Translations under genes and position numbers: made by a program
Assembly: GCA_910583675.1 (NCBI GenBank)
Contig: CAJTYH010000002.1
Span: 62,001-126,000 of the forward strand
Direction: 5' to 3'
From: an uncultured Muribaculaceae bacterium
GTDB lineage: Bacteria; Bacteroidota; Bacteroidia; Bacteroidales; Muribaculaceae
Length of the DNA: 64,000 bases
Shown here: piece by piece, positions 9,361-18,635 of the stretch
Layout of the letters: the number at the start of each line of letters is the position of its first letter
Numbering within the stretch: position 1 is the stretch's first letter
Notes under the pieces: generated by a model
The model's input: only the letters and a program-made list of their open reading frames with translations
What the model was told of the DNA's origin: nothing
The model's database searches: none

Positions 9361-9873
9361 TCATCCCTTGGCGGCATCCGTTATGAGCGTGCACCACCCC
9401 GCAATGCGCGAGGCTGTAAGTTCCGGATGGTTTACCTCGTCAAGAAGCAATCCCTCAGCCTCTACCGCATTTTCGGGAACGGCTCCGGAATGTTCGAAAT
9501 GATAGCCCACCACATCATACGGCGCAATGAATTTCGCACCTGTGTCTTTCAGACGGTCATGGATCTCCCCTACAGCCGAACAGAACGTGTTGCTCATGGT
9601 CTCGTCGCCGCATCCGAAAATGGCCACATCCTTTCCTTGAAGGTCTATGACCGACAATCCCGCAATGAAGTCATACCAGTCATCCTGAAGCTCCCCATCG
9701 TTCCAAGTGCTTGAACCAAGTACCAATATTCCATACTCCCCAACCTTGGAGGGAGGTGTTGATGCCACGTCGTGGATATCTGTATCCGGCACCCCGAGGA
9801 TGCGCCCTATGTCATGGGCGATCTTTTCAGTAGTCCCGGTGGTGGATCCGTAAAATATACCGATTTTTTTCAT
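9361..9873 (-). CDS. fldA: flavodoxin
   Basis: A 170-residue long-chain flavodoxin. The FMN phosphate-binding loop GSTTGTTEKIA is at residues 9-19, followed by the isoalloxazine-contact region GSSTWNDGELQDDW and GCGDETMSNTFC. It would carry electrons under low iron or in anaerobic metabolism. It stands alone: the downstream gene on the same strand has its own promoter, and purH diverges from it. Confidence 0.92.
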   Translation of the reverse strand: MKKIGIFYGSTTGTTEKIAHDIGRILGVPDTDIHDVASTPPSKVGEYGILVLGSSTWNDGELQDDWYDFIAGLSVIDLQGKDVAIFGCGDETMSNTFCSAVGEIHDRLKDTGAKFIAPYDVVGYHFEHSGAVPENAVEAEGLLLDEVNHPELTASRIAGWCTLITDAAKG

Positions 9874-10007
9874 GATCTTGATGTTTTAAATGTCATTTAA
9901 GTAACACGGCATCTGGAGCTAATGTTCGTTAAAAACGTCCCAAAAACGCGTTTCACATTTTTTAATCATTCCGATGCGTCTCCTCCACGCATTTAATAGG
10001 AAAACCG

Positions 10008-10038
10008 TTGGGGCAATAGTGCATTTTTAGTAACTTTG
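10008..10038 (+). promoter_or_regulatory. predicted purH promoter
   Basis: TTG (10008-10010) is followed after 20 bp by TAACTTTG (10031-10038), a full Bacteroidetes-type pair. The predicted transcript starts near 10045, about 30 nt before the purH ATG. Confidence 0.75.
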
Positions 10039-10073
10039 CGGCTTGAAAATCTACCTCGCAAATTTATTTATCA

Positions 10074-11600
10074 ATGGCAGATATTAAAGATATCAAAACC
10101 GCCCTCATATCCGTATTCCACAAAGACGGATTGGATGAAATCCTCAAGTTGCTTCACGACAACGGAGTAAAATTCCTTTCGACAGGAGGAACCCGAAGTT
10201 TTATTGAAAAATTAGGATATCCATGCGATGCTGTGGAGGATCTTACTTCATATCCCTCAATTCTCGGTGGCCGAGTGAAGACCTTGCATCCCAAGGTGTT
10301 CGGCGGCATACTCAATCGCCGAGAGAACGAGACAGACCAAAAGGAAACTGCTCAATTCCAGATCCCATCAATTGATCTTGTGATCGTGGACTTGTATCCT
10401 TTCAAGGAGACTGTTGCTTCAGGTGCTTCAGCAGAAGACATCATAGAAAAGATTGACATAGGCGGCATATCGCTCATACGCGCTGCCGCCAAGAACTTCA
10501 ACGACGTTGTAATCGTACCGAGCAAGATGCAATACGAGGCTCTTCGCCGTATACTTGCCGAAAATGGCGCCCGCACCACACTCGCAGATCGTCGTTGGTT
10601 CGCCAAGGAGGCGTTTGCCGTATCCTCTGAATATGACAGCGCTATCTTCAATTACTTCGATGGAGAGGAGAATCCGACGGCGCTCCGCATCGCCATAGAT
10701 GGGGAAAAGGCCATGCGATACGGAGAGAATCCTCATCAGAAAGGCTATTTCTTCGGTCGTCTCGACCAACTTTTCGAGCAGATCCACGGCAAGGAGATCT
10801 CATACAACAACCTCCTTGACATAGATGCCGCCACCACGCTTATGGCAGAATTCACCGAGCCGACGTTCGCCATACTGAAGCATAACAACGCTTGCGGCGT
10901 GGCTTCCCGCCCGACGATACTTGAGGCCTGGAAAGATGCCCTTGCAGGGGATCCGGTATCGGCATTCGGCGGTGTCCTTATTTGCAACGGTACAATTGAC
11001 GGAGCTACAGCTGAGGAAATCAACAAGATATTCTTTGAAGTAATAATTGCCCCGGAATATGAGCTGGAAGCGCTTGGGATATTGGAACAGAAGAAAAACC
11101 GCATAATTCTTCGTCAGAAGACAAAACTTGACACTCATACCCAGTTCCGTTCGGTTCTTAACGGCGCACTCGTGCAGCAGCGCGACCTTCATACCGAAAC
11201 GGCAGAAGACCTTCGTCCGGTCACCCAGGCAAAGGTAAGCGCTGACCGTGTTGAAGACCTCCTTTTCGCGAACAAGCTTGTCAAGCACTGCAAGAGCAAT
11301 GCCATCGTGCTGGCCAAGAACAAACAGCTGTGTGCTGCCGGCGTAGGCCAGACTTCACGCGTAGATGCACTCCGTCAAGCCATTGAGAAGGCTCACACAT
11401 TCAATTTCGACCTCAATGGAGCCGTAATGGCATCGGATGCGTTCTTCCCGTTTGCGGATTGCGTGGAAATAGCCCATAACGCGGGAATAGATGCCGTCAT
11501 ACAACCCGGCGGTTCCATCCGTGACAACGACTCCATAAAGTATTGCGACGAAAACGGCGTGGCCATGGTCATGACCGGATTCCGCCACTTCAAACATTAA
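10074..11600 (+). CDS. purH: bifunctional AICAR transformylase / IMP cyclohydrolase
   Basis: A 508-residue enzyme for the last two steps of purine synthesis: formylation of AICAR and closure to IMP. The N-terminal methylglyoxal-synthase-like cyclohydrolase domain covers about residues 1-145 (ISVFHKDGL, LSTGGTRSF, GGRVKTLHPKVFGG). The transformylase domain makes up the rest, with RYGENPHQKGYF, LKHNNACGVA and the C-terminal FPFADCVEIA and IQPGGSIRD. Length is normal. It has its own promoter and lies 84 bp upstream of mreB on the same strand, with no clear terminator between. Confidence 0.97.
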   Translation: MADIKDIKTALISVFHKDGLDEILKLLHDNGVKFLSTGGTRSFIEKLGYPCDAVEDLTSYPSILGGRVKTLHPKVFGGILNRRENETDQKETAQFQIPSIDLVIVDLYPFKETVASGASAEDIIEKIDIGGISLIRAAAKNFNDVVIVPSKMQYEALRRILAENGARTTLADRRWFAKEAFAVSSEYDSAIFNYFDGEENPTALRIAIDGEKAMRYGENPHQKGYFFGRLDQLFEQIHGKEISYNNLLDIDAATTLMAEFTEPTFAILKHNNACGVASRPTILEAWKDALAGDPVSAFGGVLICNGTIDGATAEEINKIFFEVIIAPEYELEALGILEQKKNRIILRQKTKLDTHTQFRSVLNGALVQQRDLHTETAEDLRPVTQAKVSADRVEDLLFANKLVKHCKSNAIVLAKNKQLCAAGVGQTSRVDALRQAIEKAHTFNFDLNGAVMASDAFFPFADCVEIAHNAGIDAVIQPGGSIRDNDSIKYCDENGVAMVMTGFRHFKH

Positions 11601-11684
11601 TAAGGGGACATAGTAATCGGAAGCGACTCAAGGTATGCCACCGGCTCCCTACAAGTCTTTCCAGCATAAAACCAGACAACAGAC

Positions 11685-12701
11685 ATGAGATTATTCTCAC
11701 TAACGAAAGAAATAGCAATCGACCTTGGCACGGCAAACACCGTCATTATCCACAATGACAAGATTGTCATTGACGAGCCTTCGATCGTAGCACTCGACCG
11801 TAACGACAAACTCATTGCCGTAGGAAAGGAAGCACAGTTGATGCAAGGCCGCGAACCTGCGGGAATCCGCACCGTACGCCCCCTTCGCAAGGGTGTGATC
11901 GCCGACTTCAACGCGGCAGAGCTGATGATCCGCGGGCTTATAAAAAAGGCAAGCTCCAAGAGCAACTGGTTCTCTCCATCGCTTCGCATGGTCGTGGGCA
12001 TACCGTCGGGATCCACCGAAGTAGAGATCCGCGCCGTGCGCGACTCGTCGGAGCACGCAGGCGGCCGAGACGTATACATGATCTATGAACCGATGGCGGC
12101 AGCCCTCGGCATCGGTCTTGACGTGGAAGCTCCGGAAGGCAACATGATCGTGGACATAGGTGGTGGAACAACGGAAATCGCCGTCATATCACTGGGTGGA
12201 ATCGTCAGCAACCGAAGCATACAGATAGCCGGCGACGACCTTACCGAGGACATTCAGGGGCATATGCGCCGCGCGCACAACGTGCGTGTCGGAGAGCGCA
12301 CAGCCGAGCTCATCAAGATGAATGTGGGTTCCGCCCTCACGGAACTGGAAAATCCGCCTGAGGACTTCGTGGTGCACGGCCCCAACCAAATGACAGCGCT
12401 CCCAATGGAGATCCCGGTATCATACCAGGAAATTTCCCACTGCATAGAAAAGTCCGTCACAAAGATCGAAACTGCAGTGCTAAGCGCCCTTGAACAGACT
12501 CCCCCCGAACTATATGCCGACATTGTGCGAAACGGCATATGGCTTGCAGGAGGAGGAGCCATGCTGCGCGGTCTGGACAAACGCCTCACCGACAAAATCG
12601 GCATCCAGTTCCACGTGGCGGAAGATCCGCTTCTGTGCGTAGCCAAAGGAACAGGAGTCGCACTGAAAAACATAGAGAATTTCTCGTTCCTCATTCGATA
12701 A
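11685..12701 (+). CDS. mreB: rod shape-determining actin homologue MreB
   Basis: A 338-residue actin-like ATPase that guides cell-wall elongation. Phosphate loop 1 is IDLGTANTVI (residues 11-20) and phosphate loop 2 is VDIGGGTTEIAVISLGG (about 152-168). The adenosine loop LAGGGAMLRGL is near residue 290. It heads the mreBCD-mrdA-rodA cluster. No separate TAnnTTTG promoter was found before it, so read-through from purH is possible. A strong hairpin separates it from mreC. Confidence 0.97.
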   Translation: MRLFSLTKEIAIDLGTANTVIIHNDKIVIDEPSIVALDRNDKLIAVGKEAQLMQGREPAGIRTVRPLRKGVIADFNAAELMIRGLIKKASSKSNWFSPSLRMVVGIPSGSTEVEIRAVRDSSEHAGGRDVYMIYEPMAAALGIGLDVEAPEGNMIVDIGGGTTEIAVISLGGIVSNRSIQIAGDDLTEDIQGHMRRAHNVRVGERTAELIKMNVGSALTELENPPEDFVVHGPNQMTALPMEIPVSYQEISHCIEKSVTKIETAVLSALEQTPPELYADIVRNGIWLAGGGAMLRGLDKRLTDKIGIQFHVAEDPLLCVAKGTGVALKNIENFSFLIR

Positions 12702-12715
12702 TTTTATTTTTACTT

Positions 12716-12753
12716 GTCAAGGCTTCCCACCGTCGCTGGCGGGAAGCCTTGAC
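12716..12753 (+). other. intercistronic hairpin between mreB and mreC
   Basis: Perfect 13-bp arms (GTCAAGGCTTCCC and its complement) enclose a 12-nt loop, 15 bp after the mreB stop and 30 bp before mreC. There is no T-run downstream, so it does not look like a simple intrinsic terminator. It may set the MreB:MreC ratio by attenuation, RNA processing or stability. Confidence 0.7.
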
Positions 12754-12782
12754 AGGTTCATTCACAAAGAGTCTCCGGTTAA

Positions 12783-13655
12783 GTGCGCAATCTGTTAAAT
12801 TTCTTTCTTCGTTACAGCGCGTGGTTCGTCTTCATATTCTATGTGGTGTTAAGTTGCTGGCTTTTGTTCAACAAAAACCCATACCAACATCACGTATACC
12901 TCACGTCGGCAAACTCTGTCGCTTCCGGCATATATGATGTCACAAGCAACATAACCTCATATATCGGGTTGCGTGACATAAACGAAGATCTGCAGCGCCG
13001 GAATGCCGCGCTTGAATCGGAAGTCATAATGCTCCGTCAGGAGACACGTCGCCTGAACCAGGCGATCATGCAGGACTCCATGCGCACTCTTGACTCCATA
13101 GGACGTTATGAATTCGTCATTGCAACCGTAATCAACAACAGCGTCATACGTCCGTACAACTACATCACCATCGACAAAGGTTCCGCCGACGGCATAGGCC
13201 CGGAGATGGGCGTGATGGATCAGAATGGAGTGGTCGGCGTGACGAATGTCGTGGCCGGACATCATGCCCGCATTATCTCGCTGCTCAACCCTAATTTCCG
13301 ACTGTCATGCAAACTGCGCGGCAACGACGCGTTCGGATCTTTGGTATGGGACGGCATCTCCCCGTCAGAAGCGCTACTTGAAGAACTCCCCAAACAGGTC
13401 AAGTTCCATAAGGGTGACACTGTGATTACCTCGGGGTATTCAGCCATGTTCCCGGAAGGGATCCCTGTGGGCACCGTGTTGGGTTCCACAAGAGGCGAAG
13501 ACGATAATTTCCATACCCTACGCATAAGATTGCTTACAGACTTTACCACGCTTTCCACCGTAAAGGTAATATCAAACCGCGATATAGTGGAAATCAAGGA
13601 GGTTGAAACCGACCAGCCCCGCGCCGCGTCCGGTGCAACCCCCACGAATCAATAA
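12783..13655 (+). CDS. mreC: rod shape-determining protein MreC
   Basis: A 290-residue bitopic scaffold of the elongasome. It starts with GTG: the reading MRNLLNFFLRYSAW is the usual Bacteroidales MreC N-terminus and no suitable ATG is nearby. One membrane helix (about residues 12-29) is followed by a coiled coil (about 60-95, ending QETRRLNQAIMQ). Then comes the beta-rich MreC core (PYNYITIDKGSADGIGPEMGV, GLGSTRGED-like region). The end is proline- and threonine-rich. It runs to 34 bp before mreD. Confidence 0.94.
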   Translation: MRNLLNFFLRYSAWFVFIFYVVLSCWLLFNKNPYQHHVYLTSANSVASGIYDVTSNITSYIGLRDINEDLQRRNAALESEVIMLRQETRRLNQAIMQDSMRTLDSIGRYEFVIATVINNSVIRPYNYITIDKGSADGIGPEMGVMDQNGVVGVTNVVAGHHARIISLLNPNFRLSCKLRGNDAFGSLVWDGISPSEALLEELPKQVKFHKGDTVITSGYSAMFPEGIPVGTVLGSTRGEDDNFHTLRIRLLTDFTTLSTVKVISNRDIVEIKEVETDQPRAASGATPTNQ

Positions 13656-13689
13656 AAACGTAACTTACAAATCACCGACAAAAACCAAA

Positions 13690-14199
13690 ATGGCGAAAGA
13701 AATCATAAAATTCGCATTGATGTTTGTAGCGCTGACGCTATGTCAGGTCGTGGTCTTCAACCATATCTGTCTGTTCGGCGTTGCGATACCTTTGGTTTTT
13801 ATCTACTTCATAGTAAAACTTCCCGTGACTCTTGGCATAAGCTGGGTCATGACACTCTCGTTCCTGATCGGGCTTACGGTTGACGTAATGTCCAACACCC
13901 AGGGGATGAACGCCCTTGCCTGCACGTTGCTTGCAGTAACCCGTTTGCCCGTACTTCATCTATACATGCCCCGTCAGGATGCCATTTCCAATCCGGAACC
14001 GTCCATGCGAACACTCGGTGCTGCCATATTCATGAAATATGCCCTCACACTGAGCGCCGTTTACTGCACGCTCTTTTTCTCAATAGAAGCTTTCGCTTTT
14101 TTCACCCCTATGCGCATGCTGCTCAAGATCGTAAGCTCGACCCTGCTCACATTCATTGTCATAATGGCCATAGACGGTTTTACAACCTCCAGAAGATAA
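13690..14199 (+). CDS. mreD: rod shape-determining protein MreD
   Basis: A 169-residue multi-spanning membrane protein with about five hydrophobic segments, beginning MAKEIIKFALMFVALTLCQ. It forms part of the elongasome with MreC, RodA and PBP2. The frame is open 29 codons further upstream, overlapping mreC. I chose the ATG at 13690 because the extra stretch is proline-rich, lies within the end of mreC, and would precede a normal MreD start. Confidence 0.9.
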   Translation: MAKEIIKFALMFVALTLCQVVVFNHICLFGVAIPLVFIYFIVKLPVTLGISWVMTLSFLIGLTVDVMSNTQGMNALACTLLAVTRLPVLHLYMPRQDAISNPEPSMRTLGAAIFMKYALTLSAVYCTLFFSIEAFAFFTPMRMLLKIVSSTLLTFIVIMAIDGFTTSRR

Positions 14200-14275
14200 C
14201 TTTTACTTCAATTTCACAGCGGAAAGACACTAAATCGCCAATATCTTTCCCGATCGATCTTTCGCACTCACTCAT

Positions 14276-16129
14276 ATGAGAAAGGATTACAAGCTTGAAA
14301 AAAGGAAATACGTGGTCGGCGGCTTTATAGCAGTCGTCGCCATCATATATACGCTACGCTTGTTTACCCTGCAGATTCAGGACGAAAAATACAAGGACTA
14401 TGCTGACAATAACGCGTTTCTGCGTAAGACGGTATATCCGTCGCGTGGACTTATATATGACCGGAACGACTCCCTTGTCGTATATAACCAACCGGCATAC
14501 GACGTTATGATGATACCACGCGACGTGCATGACTTTGACACGCTTGACTTCTGCCGTACTCTCGCCATTACTCCCGAGGAGTTCCACGCGCGTATAAAAG
14601 CCATGAAGGAATCGCGCAATTACAGTTCCTATACCCCACAAGTCCTTATCACACACCTGTCGGCCAAGGATTATGGCAAATTGCAGGAGAAACTTTACCG
14701 TTATCCAGGTTTTTTCATCCAGAAACGCATCCTGCGGGAATATGCCTATGAAGCTGCGGGAAATGTGCTCGGCAACATACGAGAAGTGTCGGAACAGGAC
14801 ATAGAAAAAGACAGCTATTACCAACCGGGCGACTACTGCGGCGACCTTGGCATAGAAAAAAGTTACGACAAATACCTGCGCGGCATAAAGGGTAAAGAGA
14901 TCCTTATCCGCGATGCAAGAGGCAGAATACGCGGAAGATTTGAAAACGGTGCACGCGACATAGCGCCCATATCAGGCAAAGACCTGAAACTAAGTCTTGA
15001 CATAAAACTCCAGGAATATGCCGAGAGCCTTATGGTCAACAAGATCGGTGCCGTTGTGGCAATCGAGCCATCAACCGGAGAGATCCTCGCCCTTGTATCA
15101 AGCCCCACATACTCTCCGCGCTCACTGGTAGGACGCGAGCGCGGCAAACATTACCGCGAACTCGTCAATGACAAGTACAAGCCGCTTTTTGATCGTGCAC
15201 TCATGGGCGCATATCCCCCGGGGTCTACTTTCAAGCCATCCCAAGGACTTATTTTCCTTCAGGAAAACATCGTGACACTACAGACGCCATATCCTTGCTA
15301 TGGAGGATATATAAATGGCGGACTCAGAGTCGGATGCCATGCCCACGGATCTCCCATACAGCTTAAACCGGCCTTACAGACATCGTGCAATGCATATTTC
15401 TGCTGGGGATTCAAGGCTATGATCGACAAACGCTCCAAATACGGCTCATCGGACAAGGCGTTCGAGGTATGGAAAAACCATCTCGTATCACTTGGCTATG
15501 GATACAAGCTCGGAGTGGATCTCCCATCTGAAGGACGAGGTTTCATCCCCAATGCCAAATTCTATAATAAATGGTATGGTGAAGGACGTTGGAGCGCCAA
15601 CACCATAATCTCCGTTTCGATCGGCCAGGGAGAAATCCTTGCCACCCCGCTACAGATAGCAAACCTGTGCACAACCATCGCCAATCGTGGATGGTTCATC
15701 ACACCGCATGTAGTAAAGGAAATCAAAGACACCATAATAGACGAGCAATACCGTACACGGCGCTATCCTACAATCGACCAACATCATTTCGACGACATCG
15801 CCGAAGGGATGCGCATGGCAGTCACCGGAGGAACATGCCGCCTCGCCAATCTGCCGGACATTGAAGTGTGCGGAAAAACAGGCACCGCACAGAATCCACA
15901 CGGTAAGGATCACTCAGCCTTCATCGGTTTCGCTCCCTATCACGACCCGAAGATTGCTGTTTGCGTGTATGTGGAAAACGCCGGATTCGGAGCGACATTC
16001 GGTGTCCCGATCGGTTCCCTCGTAATCGAGAAATATCTTACCGGCCAGATTTCCCCTGCCAGGAAATACCTGGAAGACCGCATGCTGAATTCAAATACAA
16101 TCATCTACAGCGGAGTGAAGAAACACTGA
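14276..16129 (+). CDS. mrdA: penicillin-binding protein 2 (elongation transpeptidase)
   Basis: A 617-residue class B PBP that cross-links peptidoglycan during lateral growth. It has an N-terminal membrane anchor (residues 12-31) and a PBP dimerisation/pedestal domain (about 50-225). The transpeptidase domain has Ser317-Lys320 in GSTFK, the second motif SCN at 370-372, and KTGTAQ late in the protein. Length fits the family. It sits between mreD and rodA, its SEDS partner, which begins 25 bp downstream. Confidence 0.96.
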   Translation: MRKDYKLEKRKYVVGGFIAVVAIIYTLRLFTLQIQDEKYKDYADNNAFLRKTVYPSRGLIYDRNDSLVVYNQPAYDVMMIPRDVHDFDTLDFCRTLAITPEEFHARIKAMKESRNYSSYTPQVLITHLSAKDYGKLQEKLYRYPGFFIQKRILREYAYEAAGNVLGNIREVSEQDIEKDSYYQPGDYCGDLGIEKSYDKYLRGIKGKEILIRDARGRIRGRFENGARDIAPISGKDLKLSLDIKLQEYAESLMVNKIGAVVAIEPSTGEILALVSSPTYSPRSLVGRERGKHYRELVNDKYKPLFDRALMGAYPPGSTFKPSQGLIFLQENIVTLQTPYPCYGGYINGGLRVGCHAHGSPIQLKPALQTSCNAYFCWGFKAMIDKRSKYGSSDKAFEVWKNHLVSLGYGYKLGVDLPSEGRGFIPNAKFYNKWYGEGRWSANTIISVSIGQGEILATPLQIANLCTTIANRGWFITPHVVKEIKDTIIDEQYRTRRYPTIDQHHFDDIAEGMRMAVTGGTCRLANLPDIEVCGKTGTAQNPHGKDHSAFIGFAPYHDPKIAVCVYVENAGFGATFGVPIGSLVIEKYLTGQISPARKYLEDRMLNSNTIIYSGVKKH

Positions 16130-16154
16130 TCCACATCACCACACCATACAATCA

Positions 16155-17660
16155 ATGACAAGACGAACCGCATATCCAACCATTGGGCGTCCGCTAAGAA
16201 AACGCTCCAATCAAGGAGACTCAATATTCAAGAATGTAGACTGGTTTACGGTAATATTATACCTGCTTCTGGTAATCGCAGGAGTATTTTCGATATATGC
16301 CGCAAGCTATGACTATGACCATGCAAGCATTTTCTCATTCGAGGAATTTTCAGGGAAGCAGATCCGGTGGATCGGGCTTTCATTGCTTCTCGGCCTAGTG
16401 CTACTGATCGTAGATGCCCGAATGTATGAGACTTACGCATATCCCATATATCTGGCACTTCTATGTCTGTTAGTCGTAACCATATTCATAGCCCCGGATA
16501 TAAAAGGATCGCGTTCCTGGCTTGTATTGGGTTCCATGAGTCTACAACCGGCGGAATTTGCAAAATTCGCCACCGCGCTCGCACTGGCGAAATTATTCAG
16601 TGGATATAATTTCAACCTCAATGCATCGCCACGCAACTACCTCAAGGCGCTTCTCATTATATTTACACCGATCGTACTTATCCTGGCACAGAAGGAAACT
16701 GGTTCCGCATTGGTGTATCTGTCGCTCTTTTTCGTACTCTATCGTGAGGGGATGAGCGGCCTTGTATTGTTTGCAGCCCTCTTTGCCGTGGTTGTATTCG
16801 TCGTGGCCATAAAGTATTCCGAAACGCATGTCCTCGGTATCCCATCCGGGCAATTCTTCATATTCTGCATGATCATGGTACTCGCTGTGGGGATGCTTGC
16901 GGTCTATGTGCGACGGTTCGAAGTCGCACGCAACGTGCTGTTATGGTTCCTGGGAAGCGCGACCGTAGAATGGGGGCTTTCATTTTGGAACATGCAACTG
17001 TCGGGATACGTGTATTTCCTGTCTGTCATAGGCATCGCCATGGTATATTGTCTGTTTGAGATGCTGCGTCTGAAAGTGAGAAAACTGATAGTGACTGTGG
17101 TTACGATAGTCCTTTCCATAGGATTCCTCATGTCGGTGGACATGGTTTTCAGCCATATGATGCCACATCAGCAAAAACGCATAAAGGTAGCACTCAACAT
17201 GGTTGAAGATCCGCGCGGAGACGGATACAACGTAAACCAATCCAAGATTGCAATCGGCTCCGGTGGCGTCTCCGGCAAGGGATTCCTGAAAGGCACACAG
17301 ACAAAACTGAAATATGTGCCCGAACAGCACACGGATTTCATATTCTGCACGATCGGAGAGGAGGAAGGCTTCATCGGCACAAGCATCGTCGTCCTTCTCT
17401 TCCTTATCCTGATACTGCGTGTGATCTCCATAGCGGAGCGTCAACCTACCACTTTTGTACGTGTCTATGCCTATTGCGTTGCTTCATACCTGATCTTTCA
17501 TTTCTGCATCAACATCGGTATGGTGATAGGTATATGTCCAGTGATAGGCATACCTCTCCCCTTCTTCAGCTATGGTGGCTCCTCGTTATGGGGCTTCACA
17601 TTCCTGCTTTTCATCCTGCTCCGGCTGGATGCCTCACGACGCACCCGCCTCACCCAATAA
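16155..17660 (+). CDS. rodA: SEDS peptidoglycan glycosyltransferase RodA
   Basis: A 501-residue polytopic membrane glycosyltransferase that polymerises lipid II with PBP2. Recognisable features are the early loop KGSRSWLVLGSMSLQPAEFAK, the LAQKETGSALVYL segment and the C-terminal ICPVIGIPLPFFSYGGSS motif. It is longer than the roughly 370 residues of the E. coli protein. The extra length lies in the middle (about 215-340) as additional hydrophobic segments, which is common in Bacteroidales. It is last in the elongasome cluster. Confidence 0.95.
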   Translation: MTRRTAYPTIGRPLRKRSNQGDSIFKNVDWFTVILYLLLVIAGVFSIYAASYDYDHASIFSFEEFSGKQIRWIGLSLLLGLVLLIVDARMYETYAYPIYLALLCLLVVTIFIAPDIKGSRSWLVLGSMSLQPAEFAKFATALALAKLFSGYNFNLNASPRNYLKALLIIFTPIVLILAQKETGSALVYLSLFFVLYREGMSGLVLFAALFAVVVFVVAIKYSETHVLGIPSGQFFIFCMIMVLAVGMLAVYVRRFEVARNVLLWFLGSATVEWGLSFWNMQLSGYVYFLSVIGIAMVYCLFEMLRLKVRKLIVTVVTIVLSIGFLMSVDMVFSHMMPHQQKRIKVALNMVEDPRGDGYNVNQSKIAIGSGGVSGKGFLKGTQTKLKYVPEQHTDFIFCTIGEEEGFIGTSIVVLLFLILILRVISIAERQPTTFVRVYAYCVASYLIFHFCINIGMVIGICPVIGIPLPFFSYGGSSLWGFTFLLFILLRLDASRRTRLTQ

Positions 17661-17736
17661 GGGTGGATTTATCTCGCAATAAATCTGCTCCATGCAGTTT
17701 TTTTGGAATTTGATAGTATTTGTTAGGAAAAATTCG

Positions 17737-17744
17737 TAGCTTTG
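17737..17744 (+). promoter_or_regulatory. predicted -7 box of the Crp/Fnr regulator gene
   Basis: TAGCTTTG matches TAnnTTTG. Two TTTG sequences lie upstream at 17709-17712 and 17719-17722, but neither has the usual 19-21 bp spacing. If used, transcription starts near 17750, which argues against the upstream ATG at 17720. Confidence 0.5.
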
Positions 17745-17779
17745 TGTTGCAAAACATGCACCCTAAGCTATGTTATAAA

Positions 17780-18478
17780 ATGATTAAGCGTACACTTGAC
17801 AAAGTATTAAGCGAAGACATGTCGGAGATATGGGCTGTGCTTGACAATGACGAAAAGCGCAGGATTATCGACGCATTTACAATACATCATTTCAAAAAGA
17901 ACCAACGGATATATGCCGAGGGGGAAGAGCCGGAATACCTATGGTGCCTTCTTCAAGGTAAGGTAAAGAAGTTCAAGGATGGTGTCGGAGGACGTGTGCA
18001 GATCCTCCGGTTGATTCGTTCGGTACAATATTTCGGATACCGCGCATACTTTGCCAAGGAAAGGTACAACTCGTCGGCTGCAGCTTTTGAGGCATCAGTA
18101 GTAGGCACGTTGCCCATGACACTGGTAGAGGACATGATCAACAAGAACAACAAGCTTGCATGGTTCTTCATCCATGAGTTGTCAAGAAATCTCGGAGGTG
18201 CTGACACACGCATTGTAAACCTGACCCAGAAACATATCCGCGGGCGTCTGGCAGAAGCCCTCATCGTACTCCGCGACCATTATGGATTCGAGGACGACAA
18301 TTTGACACTCCGCATCTACATGGCACGTGAAGATCTTGCCAACCTGTCGAACATGACCACATCAAATGCCATCCGCACCCTGTCCGGATTTGTCAATGAA
18401 AAGCTGATAACGGTCGACGGCAGGAAAATAAGCATCCTGAACGAACCGGAATTGCGCAAAATTTCAAAATACGGTTGA
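17780..18478 (+). CDS. Crp/Fnr-family transcriptional regulator
   Basis: A 232-residue regulator with an N-terminal cyclic-nucleotide-binding-like fold (about residues 15-130). A typical strand pair is RIYAEGEEPEYLWCLLQGKVK. A C-terminal winged helix-turn-helix (about 150-225) contains MAREDLANLSNMTTSNAIRT. No Fnr-type cysteine cluster is present, so it is not an obvious oxygen sensor; the ligand is unknown. The frame is open to 17720, but a -7 box at 17737-17744 favours ATG at 17780 (17756 is the alternative). A terminator follows it. Confidence 0.85.
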   Translation: MIKRTLDKVLSEDMSEIWAVLDNDEKRRIIDAFTIHHFKKNQRIYAEGEEPEYLWCLLQGKVKKFKDGVGGRVQILRLIRSVQYFGYRAYFAKERYNSSAAAFEASVVGTLPMTLVEDMINKNNKLAWFFIHELSRNLGGADTRIVNLTQKHIRGRLAEALIVLRDHYGFEDDNLTLRIYMAREDLANLSNMTTSNAIRTLSGFVNEKLITVDGRKISILNEPELRKISKYG

Positions 18479-18504
18479 TTCATCCCAAGAGATAAGCATA
18501 CTTG

Positions 18505-18553
18505 AAACTCCACTCCGTTAAAATATGTAATTTTACGGTTGCGGAGTTTTTTT
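18505..18553 (+). terminator. intrinsic terminator after the Crp/Fnr gene
   Basis: AAACTCC pairs with GGAGTTT at the base, with a further CCGTTAAAAT/ATTTTACGG stem inside, and seven Ts follow. This is a standard Rho-independent signal on the plus strand. Confidence 0.8.
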
Positions 18554-18635
18554 ATACACCCATGACAGCAAACGGCCTGCAATTTTGTTAATATAGTTGA
18601 AACCCTATTACCCCATTCACGTTTACAACATTATT

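Noticed and set aside
13603..13689. 29-codon extension of mreD overlapping mreC
   Set aside because: It is proline-rich, lies in another frame of mreC and precedes a normal MreD N-terminus.
17720..17779. Upstream start for the Crp/Fnr gene
   Set aside because: The ATG at 17720 precedes the predicted transcription start; the extra residues are not typical of the family.
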